DNA of 64,000 bases, from contig OZ023205.1 in the NCBI GenBank assembly GCA_963995525.1, positions 60,760,609 through 60,824,608 of the forward strand, in the 5' to 3' direction. Within the stretch, counting starts at the first letter, position 1; every line of letters starts with the position of its first letter. A program made the translations under genes and the position numbers. Source of the DNA: Escarpia spicata (Eukaryota; Annelida; Polychaeta; Sabellida; Siboglinidae). Positions 22,201 to 34,200 of the stretch are shown here, piece after piece. Under the pieces are notes generated by a model. That model was given only the letters and a program-made list of their open reading frames with translations. It was not told the DNA's origin and did not search any database.

Positions 22201-25200
22201 CAGAAATTAAGGTTTTAGTTTTCCGTCTGCGCTCTCTTGAAGGCACTGTCTGATAACTAGGTCATGACGTCAAGTAGCGGATTGCCTCAACGCGTCATTT
22301 GTTATTTACATTATAAACAGTGACAGCGGTTTTCGCATTCATCGTCTGTTTTTTTTACAATATATGTTAACATTTTACATAGTTTTTTCACTTCATCTTG
22401 TTCTACATGGATATATTTTAATATCAACATGGTAAAGACGTGTGTTGTGCAGGGTTGTATGGGTACAAAGACAAAATTTAATGTCACCCTGCAAAGATTC
22501 CCTGTTGAGTCGACGCGATGTAGTAAATGGCATCGGTTCGTCCGAGCGACTTGATCCCATTGGAAACCGACGCGGCATTCACATATATGTAGTCAGCATT
22601 TCATTCCAAGTGATTTTTATTAATAATCTGGAATATGAAATGGGATTTGCGCGCTATCCCCTCCTTAGCAAGACGGCAATTCCCACCGTTCGGCATCGTG
22701 TACAAGCGCCCAATGGCACAGCCACAGTGGCACAGGTAATACTCATTATACAGTCGGAGCCTCTGCCTCTGTGACTCGCCCACTGCTTCACAAACGTGAA
22801 ATAAAAAGGGTAAATAAGTAGTTTATAATATTAACTAAATAGTTAAGCACTTCAGCAGCATATGTTACGACAACCAGAAACTAGTATTCATTTAAGTGGA
22901 ATAGCATTCAATACAGGAAACACTCGCTATAAAAGAAACACTCGTTAATTTTCAAAGCCGTCTTTGAAATCGTGTCGCTTCCCGGAAATCATTGTCGTAG
23001 TATTATGTGCTCTTGACTAAACAAGAAACATCATATATAAGGAACAGGATTAGGTCCCAACATGTTGCTTAATTATAGCGAGTGTGCACTGCATGTAATG
23101 GATGTTTTAGAAGTCTAGTTTAACTACGAACGCAGTGCCAGTGGTAAGAGTTTGTAACATTACTTATGTGTTCTAACACTAAATTCAGTACCCTTTTGCC
23201 AGGGTAGTGTCAATTGTTGTCTTCTGTTTTACTGTATCGGTGAAAGTTTCTTTTGAACTAATATGTTAAATTGCCAATAAACCTGGTTGGCATGTCTTCA
23301 TTCAGTGTAAAGGTTTTATATGAGAAAAGCGACCCAATATTGCATTGCCACGGAATTACGCGACGCACCAAATTTGCCCACTAGCAATGCAGTATTTAGT
23401 AAAATACAAGCATACCGGATTTTTGCGCATTAACACAAAGTGTGATAAAGATAATTTCTACAAATGTTTTTGTGGTGTACATCAATTGCTCCACTACATA
23501 CATATCAAATTATGATCAAATTATACTAAATTTTATGTTTTGCACCAATGTTAAAAACATGTCACTAGAATGAGTTGCTAATGTCATGATCTAGTGTACA
23601 GACTATACAAAGAAATCCTGTAGACAAGTTACATATAAAAATATATATTTTATGAAAGGTTGCAGTGTTAGTCCTCATCTTCAGAGTATGTGACAAGCCT
23701 GACGACAGAGCTCACTAAAGTGATGCTTGGTCCAAGTAATGCTTGGCAAGCGTGGGAGGAGATCAATTTTGTGTGCAGTCTTTTAAAAAAACGTCAGTAA
23801 CATCAGGCTATATTTAAACAATACATTATAAATTGCTTATTTCCAACAACAAAATACCTCACTGTTCGAGGCCTTTAATTCGCGAAGACTATTCGTACAC
23901 AAATGTCCACCACTGTCTACAGCCAGGTACTCATTCATACAGCTGAGTAAACTGGAGCAACGTATAGTGAATGAACTTGCCCAAGGTTCGACACCGCCGC
24001 ACAGGATTTGAACCCGGGTTCTCTCGGTTGAGAGTCCGGATCTCTAGCCACTGCACCACGGCGCTGCACAACACTTGTTTGTCGTATCAAGCTGGGTGCA
24101 AGACTTGCAACCTACATATTAATGCGCTAACTTTGGAGCATTGTAAGTGCATCTCCACCAGGCACTCAGCTTAATCGCCTCTTTCTATGTTCAGTCATTT
24201 CCTTCAAACATTCAACTCTCATCTACCTACTGGTGTTGCGTCTAAGGAAACAGAACATCAGTTAATAACCTACAGTTATTTACTCATGAGATTTTTATAT
24301 GCACTGCTTTTCTTGAGGGCCTTTCTCCTACCTGAGAGAACCAGATGGTGAACCACTCTCCTCCAGAGGGCACTACTTAAACAAATGTTTAGTTGCTCTA
24401 TGGATGGGTGTACGCTGGTTTGTTTATTTCAACTAAAAATTTTAATCTGTGTATGTACTGTTTGAATTACAGGGAACCTCGTTAATCTTGATTAAACCGT
24501 TGACTGGAAAGATTTAAAATAAGCAAGAAAGTTTGACACAACCTGTCATACCAAACTATAACAAATAAAAAAATATATACTTTGCCAGAATGAATGTTTT
24601 TCTCAGGAAAAGCCTTCAGTGTGTGTGCACTCATGCGTGCGTGCTGGTCTCACCTTCTCTAGTTCGCTGATGATGTCTGACTCTGACTCGCGTGAGTGGA
24701 TCACAATGGGTTTGTTGATTTCTGTGGCGAGCTTCAACTGGCGTGCTAACACTTCCTTCTGGGCCTCGTGGTGCTGGTAGAAACTACAACACTGCTCAGT
24801 GAACTACAGGTACGTGTAAACTGCTTAGCAAACTACACCGTTTGTCATTGGGCTAGAAGTTATATGTTTAAACTCAACATTACTTGTTATACTGGTTGTA
24901 TTTAAATATGCATTTGGTTTCTTTCTCACTAATTACTAACCAATGCTCACAGCTAACCGATACTGAAATATCACATATTTAAAAGAAATTTCGAGGGTAC
25001 TGACAAATGGGTAATAATCGAGGGTTTTTAATCACCGTTCAGCATTAATTTTAAACTCTCGTCATTTGCTATGGTTCAGATGAATGATCAATGTACTTAC
25101 GTTCCTGAGTAGTCCAGTCCTATTTCTCCGACAGCGACCATCTTATCATGCTTCAACATGACCCTCATCGCTCTCTCGGCCCGCGCCGTGAAGTTGGTCG

Positions 25201-28200
25201 CACATTTCGGGTGACACCCGACGGCTCCCCAAACATTGTCCTCACGCAGTACATCAGTCCACATGCCAGCTAACACACAAAAACATAGTGACATCACACA
25301 ACACGTCAGTCCACACACCAGCTAACACACAATAACAACACAGTGACATAACATAGCAAACATAACACGCCAGCTGACACACAACAGAAACACAGTGACA
25401 TAACATAACACGTCAGTCCACACACCAGTTAAAACACAACAATACAGTGACATCACACAACACGTCAGCTGACACAACAGAAACACAGTGACACAACATA
25501 ACACGTCAGTCCACACGCCAGCTAACACACAACAACACAGTGACATAACATAACACGTCAATCCACACACCAGCTAACACACAACAACACAGTGACACAA
25601 CATAACACGTCAGCCCACACGTCAGCTGACACACAACAGACACACAGTGACATAACAGAATACGTCAGTCCACACACCAGTTAAAACACAACACAGTGAC
25701 ACAACATAACACGTCAGTCCACACGCCAGCTAATACACAACACCACAGTGACATAACATAACACGTCAGTCCACACACCAGCTAACACACAACAACAACA
25801 CAGTGACATAACATAACAAACATAACACGTCAGTCCACACGCCAGCTGCCACACAACAGAAACACAGTGACATAACAGAACACGTCAGTCCACACACCAG
25901 CTAAACACAACAACACAGTGACATCACACAACATGTCAGTCCACACGCCAGCTAACACACAAAAACAACACAGTGATACAACATAACACGTCAGTCCACA
26001 CGCCAGTTAACACACAATAACAACACAGTGACATAACATAACACGTCAGTCCACACACCAGCTAACACACAACAACAACACAGTGACATCACATAACACG
26101 TCAGTCCACATGCCAGCTGACACACAATGAAGAATGCTGTGACCTCACACATGCCAGCTAACAGTAATACCAAATGAAGAACACGCTGACCTAAGAGGAA
26201 CACACATGATGAACAAGTTTTGGACATATTGTATTTATATGGATGTATAAACATAGTTTCACAAGTATGTAGCTGTCAAACCATTCTTGGTAATTTTGTA
26301 TATTATACATTACAACATGTAGTAATATGTAGTAACAAAAATAATCATGTACTTGTTTATTTCAGACTACATAAAAAAACTCACCCTCAGTTGTGAATGT
26401 GTGTGGATGACAGAAAACGGTCACGCAGCCAGCAAAGTTGTCACAGAATGTGTCCTCATTAACAGCCACATACTTCTTGAACGTCCCCTTGAAACTAATG
26501 CGATCGAACAGAAAGTCCAAGTGGCAGTGCGAATCCAGAAACTGCTCTGAACTCTTCTTGAATATCTCCTTCAACTTGGTACGCCAGTCGAAGCTCTGCC
26601 ATGAGCTGCTGTGGTCACTGCGCGTGTCAGCATATGTTGACACTGGCTGCTGTATCTTTGACATGAGGGACTGAGCCCTGGAGGCAGCAGCGGACTCCTG
26701 AAGCAGGCGTTGCATACGAGGCGGCAGGTTCCACCTATTGCGGGCATGGTTCGTGTTGTTTGCTTGCAGATCGGTGCTGTAACTCCCGCCGTACAAACTG
26801 TTGCCGAGATACGCTTTGTTGGTGGTGTCTCGCTTGTCCGGAAACATCTCGTACCTGTTGTGTGACTTCTCCGTCAACTGGCGGCATTCTCCATCAAACC
26901 AGTCAATCTCGCCCTCTTCTTTCTTGCCGCTTTGATCTGGGTCGGTGACGTCCAATTTGCCCGGTGATGCGACATCGTCGAACGACATAGACAGTTCACT
27001 CCATGTCTCCTGAGAGTTGTTGCTGGAGACAGAGCAACACGAGAACCGACTGATACGTTGTGAAGTACACGGACTCGATTCAACCGAGCTTCCCAGGCCA
27101 CACAGGTTCAAATCACTGTCGACGGAGCTTGATACAGACGTACACGACACGCCACCACGATTGCTATTCTGAGCCCCACCCATCAAAACGGTGCCGGTGT
27201 TCTTAGAAGGCCCCGTCGGAGGGGCGACACTGCTCATATCGCCACTTACTAACAACCGTCTCACTTGGGCACATTGTGCAGACTTGCGCCGAGGCGTCTG
27301 AAACGTGAACTCACTGGCACCATCTGGTGTGCGTGCACAAGCTTTGGCATGTGTCACCGGAGTACTGGTACTTTGCCAAGGCCCATAAGGACTGCATCGC
27401 GGACTTGGGGGCACCTTGCCTGAAGGTGTAGATTCCTGTCCGTTGTCGTATGCCCCACTCACATGGGAGCTGTCTATATTTCCAGAGAAGCCGAGATTCG
27501 GCAGTGTCACATTTGCGTCTTTGGGGCATCCGGGCATGCGGTGCACCGACTCTGCGGAGGTGACCGTACTGAAACTACTCGACAAGCGCATTGTTGGCGG
27601 CACGTAATGCGCAACCCGGAATTTCACCTTCCCTCGTGACTCTGCTGCACCCTGTAGGCAGTTTTCAGTTGTCGTTGCCATGGATATTGCCATATCTGCA
27701 CAGTGGTGCATCAACGAATCATCCATGAGCGAGTCGTCGGCTTTGTACGGTGACACGACCACCTGATCATCATTCTGGCTTGCGGGCGATTTTACACGTG
27801 GCTCCTGATCTGCTACGTCTTTCCGACTACCGTCATTCACCCATGTACAATTGCTGAAAACTGCGTTGGCAAACTCATGTGATGTAGCTGGCGGCACTGA
27901 ATTTGATGGGGCATTGCTCGCAAGCCCTGAAGCAACTCCTTTGTCGACAGCCGAAGAATTATAGTTTCTCGAAGGAATATTCAACAGATTTTCATTGCAA
28001 TGTGACGATTGTTTGGTTGCCTCAACATTGTTCTGTGCCTCACCACCACTTGTACTAGACGACGATGGGGGTGTGTCATATCGCACAGACGGCGCCCCGT
28101 AGTGGAACACTTGACAAGGGGGTCGTGTGACATAAGACGCAGTGGTGGGCTGGGTCGTAGGCCATGAGGAGCAATAACCACCTGCGGGTTTCCCCTCTGA

Positions 28201-31200
28201 CAGGTTTGTGATCAGGGGGCAGTTTGGCGGGGGTGTGGAGGGTGGGGGTGGAGGGGGAACAAGGCAATTTGCCAGCAACTGAAGATCCCCCGAGAGTGGG
28301 CTGGTCATGGGAGACCGCTCTGGGGCAGTTGATGCCTGCATCGCACTGCTTACGAGTGGAGTGTCGTCACCCTGGAACCGGACAGGTGCGTACCAGCCCT
28401 CGGAAGGGCTGGCATGGCGGTACCAGTCTTGGCTTGGGTGATACCCAGTTGGTTTTGGCCACAAGTGTCCAGAGTTGTCGAAGAACATCAGGTCCGGTGG
28501 TGGTGCTGGAGACCCAGAACCACTGCCCTGTAGGTACCACTGTGGGGGTGGGCCATACCTCGGCCTCGGGCTGCAGGTGGGCAGGAAGGGTGCACACCCC
28601 GGGTAACTTGGCTGCTGGAGCGTGTCTGATGGTGACTGGGTCAAGTTCCCTGCAACACATTTACGGAGCATTTAATGGACAGACAAATAATTAAGTATCG
28701 GTTTACATCAGTTGGGTTTGATTCTAATCAAGTCATTTACCTGTAAATGTAATCACAATAAGCATTTTCGAAGGTACTGTATCAAGACACAAGACTCACT
28801 CATCAAAACTCCTTTTTTGCGATCACAGTCATTACAAGACATCAATCTCAGGGCAGTGACTGACGTGGTGTGTGGATCTGGGTTCATGAGATTTAAAACC
28901 CCTTTCAGACAAATACTTTGACAATTTTAGAGCATTTCTGTGATAAATTCAATGCTACAAATTAACAACAAAGACATTTTGTTCAAACATCGTCTAGGAG
29001 CCATTAATTTTCTTTATTTAGCAATGAAATTGCATCATTTCATTTTGATAAAAGAAGCAGATCACTCTCAGACATTCGGTGATATGCAATTGTTTCCATC
29101 CTTGTCAAAATGTAGTTTTGGTGAAACTAAACTTGTGATCTTCATAGATATTTGGTCAAAAATCCCTATTTCAAGACCACAAAAATTTAATATTCAGTCT
29201 TTGCACACACACACCCTCAGGTCAAAACACAATAATTCGGTAGTATCTAGCATTGACGATTTACCTGAACTCAAAACTTTAAAAAATTATGATGAACTTG
29301 AGAGATTTTACTGGTGAAACTAAATTGATAAGACTTCCAACAAAGGCAGTTCCAACTCCAAGCAGAGTGGCTAGGAAAGGGCAATGAATTAAACTTTCTA
29401 TTTTAAAAACAACAATGATCTTAGCTACGACACTGTCCAATAAACAAATATGCATTACATTTCATTTGCATCAGTCGTATTTTGCTGTGCACAAATGTCA
29501 CTGATACTGACACACACAAAAATGTTTAACCAATTTGATCTTTACCAAGGTGTCATCAAGTTTCATGCAAAAAATGGCCCATGATAAGATCTTAAGAATG
29601 AGAAAGCAGAGAAACAGCCCTAACTTAAACCAGTATTTAAATTATGTGCTGAACAAAGCGAACATGTACAAGTAAAAATAATTTATAAACCTACCTGTGC
29701 GGGAGTCCTGGTTGCCCGACTTGTGCCGTTTGAACCCGTTGACCCTTGCGGTATCCTCCAGATGACCGGTCTCTTCTGGCGGTGACAGGGACATCACAGG
29801 GAGGTAGTCGTAGGAGGATCGCCGATGAGACCAGAATGGAGGAAATGGACAGCTCATTGCGGATGCACCTCTCATGCAAGGTCTCATCAGACGAGTGTGG
29901 TATGAGTGGCCAGCCGCTAACAAATAGAAAGAGGAACCTGTGTCAACTATCTGAGTGTAACTGTCACTGGCTGTGAGGTCATGAGGCGTCATGGTGGCTT
30001 CAGCATGACCCTGACTGACCGTGACAATGTCATCGTTCATAGGTGGTTCCACGGAATGATGTCGGTCATCAACAGTGATAGTGTCACTGCGTCTGTCTGG
30101 GACGTAGATGTCGGTGACAATAACTACGGGGTGCACCAACATGTCTGTATTGTGACTAGATGTGACGTTAGAGTCATTGTGACAATATCTGGGTGAAGTG
30201 TCACGAGATTGAGACGTGGCTGCTGTTTCACTGTCAACGTCACAAACAGTCATGTGACTCCGTTCACCAGTATCCTCATCTCGGCATAACACAGAACTCT
30301 CACCAGACACCAGTGGTCTTTCTATTGTCACAGGCGATGTCACATGTGACACACCATAGTGGTCCATGTTCCAATCATCCTCATCTTCTGACACAATTGG
30401 CCATCCTGTCATTCTCTGGTGTCCTTCCAACACATGTCTTGACACACACAGTGCAACATTAACACCAGATAAGTTCTTTATTTGCACCTTTTCGTTGTGG
30501 TCAACAATGCTTCTCTTAGGACCCATAATCTTGGCATTTCCACCGCACTCTGAGGTCTGTGTCCTTTGCATACCGCCACATTTCTCATTTGGGTCAACAA
30601 CTCTTTGTTTGCTACCCAGATTTGCAACAACTGTCCCATGCTCCAAGTTGGACTGTCTTCCTCGAGCATAACCAGACTTCTTTTTAGGGTCAAAAACCTC
30701 TTCTCTGACACTCAATTTCTCTACATGTGTTCCATGCTCTGAGTTTGTTTGTCTCCTTTGTCCAGCACCAGTTTTCATTTTAGGATCAACAAGTCTTTCT
30801 CTGCTATCTATAATTTCACAACTTCTATCATGATCTGGTTTGACTTGTCTCCTTTGTCTACCACCAATTTTTTCTTTAGGGTCCACAACCCTTTCTCTGC
30901 CATCCAGACTTTCAGGAATTGTTCCATGATGTCCTGAGTTGATTTGTTTCCTCTGTCCACTACCAATTGTTTCTTTATGGTCAACATTCCTTTCTCTGCT
31001 ACCCAAATTCTCAGCAATTATTTCATGTTCTGAGTTGGTCCGTCGTCTTTGTCTGCCACCAGGTTTCTCTTTGGTGTCAACAATCCTTTCTCTGTTGCAC
31101 AGTTTCGCAGCATGTGTTCCGTGCTCTGAGTTGGTTACTCTCCTTCGTCCACCTCCAGTTTTCTCTTCTTTAGCATCAACAATCCTTTCTCTGCTACCGA

Positions 31201-34200
31201 GCTTCTCAACACGTGTGGCATGTTCTGAGTTGGCTTGTCTCCTTCGTTCAACACCAGTTTCCATTTTAGGGTCAACAATCCTTTCTCTGCTACCCAGATT
31301 CTCAGCAGTTGTAACATGCTGTAAGTTAGTCTGTTGTTTTTGCACACCACCTCTTTTCTTTTTAGGGTCAACAATCCTTTCTCTGCTATTCAGATTCTCA
31401 GCACTATTATTGTCTTCAGAGTTGTTCTGTCGCCTTCTCGCAACACAAACTTTTTCTTTAGGGTCAACAACATTTTCTCTGCTACCCAGATTCTCAACAC
31501 TTGTTTTATGTTCTGAGTTGGGTTGTCTCCTTCGTCCACTGCCAGTTTTTGTCTTAAGGTCAGTAACCCTTTCTCTGAGGCCCAGATTCTCTGCACTTGT
31601 ATCGTGCTCTGACTCCGAGTTGATTTGCATCTTTGATCTGCTGCAACGTCTTTTCTTCTTTGACTTCTTGTCACTTTTGTATAAGATTGGCGGTAAGTAG
31701 CATGCCACAGTGGCTCCCTCTGGTGAATCACAACAGCCTCCTCGTTGATGGGGAGCAGAGCCCTGGTTGTTCTTTGTGCTAGTTGAATCAGAGTATTTGT
31801 CAGGCATATTTTGGCAGATGTCTCTTTGACATGATGCTGGTTTCAAAGTCGATGACTGGTCATTGACCTCAATTCTTCGGTCATTTAACACACCCCTTTT
31901 TGGAATGCTGCCAACAGGATGACCAGAACCACCATTGCCATCAAGTGGAGTCTGCCTGGAATGAATGTTACGATGCCTGCGGGTTTTGTCATTTACTGCC
32001 TGAAATGGTGCAGCTTGTGAATTACGAGTAGATAGTTCACGCTGCCCAATACAAAGTTTCTCTGACTTGCCTACTGAATCTACACAGCTGTCTGACTGCT
32101 GGACATTACCTGAGCCCAGCCCATTATCATCAGCACATGGGGCTGACTTATGGGAGTGCTGTCTACCAGAAGATGCCCCCCGTGATTGTTCTGGGGGCTC
32201 AAACCCTGGTGGGACAATGCTCCCTGTCAGACCAATAGGGGATGACCACATTTGTGGCACATCATCGAGGAGTTTGACACAAGACGACCCACAGTCTCCC
32301 CTTCCATACTGTGACATCAGATCCACCTGACTGCAGGAGTTGAGTCCTTGTACAGACAGGGCAAATATACGAGAGGCTCCTCGCCGTGTACGTTCGGATG
32401 TTCCTTCCCAGTGACTGGGAGTGATACGGCGGGAGCAGGGCAGAGCAGCTTGGGACCTATCCCTGGGGTTGGTGGCATAGTCGTCTTCCGCAGATGAAAC
32501 TGCAAAAGACAACAATCCAGTGTGAGTGGATATTGTCTACAATCGAGTGTCAGCTACAATTAGGACCATGCAACTACAGACAGGATCATGCAGCTACCAT
32601 TAGGACCATTCAGCTACAGCTGGGACCATGCAGCTAATACTTGTGTTCAACACTCTGCAGCTACAGTTAAACTTGTTCATCTGCAGCTACGAGTTTCCAG
32701 TTACCCGTGGACTCAGATGTGAGACCTCACAGCAAGGGGAAGCTTAACCATGCAGCAACACATGGGACCATGTAGCTTCTACACATCCACGTAGTGAGAA
32801 CTAATGTTCAGTAACAGCCACTGGCACCTTCAGGTGGCTTTCCAGCTACAGACCTACATAGTACATATGCGACTTTTACAGCAGTAGACGAAATTGCAGC
32901 CAACACCATGCAAATACTGTGCATACATACTAAATATACCAATTCATGTAACGAAGGTACTGGGGAGGATATTATAAATTATATCTGCCATAAAAAATAT
33001 TTAGCAACAATTAATAAATACCAATTATCAATTAACAACTTAGTACTAATCTCTTTTGTGCACATGCGTGAACAGTGAACAACTTTGTAAAGACACATAC
33101 AAGTGTTTAATAATATATCGTAAATGTTTTTAAAATTTTCTTAGGTGCAAGTCAGAAATCTCTAACTCCAGATGTTGACATAGAATAGTCACAAATAATC
33201 GATACATGTACTTACAATCAATTATTTGTCCAGAGCAGAATTTGTTTAAATATTCAATCTTGTTTAAATTATGCACATTTATATTATATCAAAGGATAAT
33301 TAAATATTTATAATGCAGTTACTAGTGCATTTCAAATTTTAACACAATCAATATTTTAAACAAAACATTAACAATTTAAACAAGGTCTAGATAACGGACT
33401 AACAGGAACAGTACCAAACTTGGTATCAATCAAACACAAGTCTAAACAGCAATCACTCAATGCACCCAGACCCACAACCCTGACCGTCTGACTAATTAAA
33501 TTAATTAGCTGGACATTCACCAGTAATAAAGGCATAACAATCGATGTAATTAACTTTGATGCAAATCTGCATCACAACTGTTAAAAAAGAAAGTTATTTC
33601 TGAGTCTGCTCATCCTCGCAAGCCATGGCTGTTTGCCATGCAAAACTAGCCCTGGCTGATCCCCTACGCGAAGTGCGGAAGTTAGCCAAGTCAAACTAAT
33701 AATTGACTTTGCCAGTCGTGACGGCATCACCGTGAGAACAGTGCAAATACCCACCCCAATTTGAAGACGGATAAACGACTTCTGGGAATCCCTGTATATA
33801 ATGACCCATTCGCCCATTAGAACGTGCAGCTGAGCGATATTGTGTATTCGAATAATTGCTTCTACTTCCTAAATATTGCATGTAACCATGGTTGGGGTCA
33901 ATTATAATTGTAATTCGTAATTGTGTAAATAATTACAATTACGGTATAATTGAAATATTTGAAAGTATCGTAACTGTAACTGATTTTGAGTGTGTGTCGT
34001 AATTGTAATTGGCCATTGTAATTGCCTTAATTGTTCAATTATAATTCAATTACTTTCCCATTGTTTCTCCAATTGTGGGTGAAACTCCCAGAACTGTTTT
34101 TTTTATTTCATTATGAAAACTAAGGCTGTTTCCCTATGAAATCGTGTTCCCTCTCATAAATTTTTGGGTGTGTTATAGTCAGACAGTGACTCTTTCTGGT

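Noticed and set aside
23980..24068. Functional tRNA gene
   Set aside because: Box-like promoter motifs are present but the cloverleaf is not complete and a SINE body follows; a second copy exists.
21377..26165. CRISPR-like array of regularly spaced repeats
   Set aside because: The units are contiguous minisatellites without unique spacers, in a spliced eukaryotic gene.
25322..26254. Open frames with LAGVWTDVL repeats
   Set aside because: They are read-through of the TATDN2 intron array, which copies the exon start.
29642..32515. 957-codon ORF as a separate intronless gene
   Set aside because: Splice sites and phases make it exon 2 of TATDN2; the last ~17 codons before its stop are intron.
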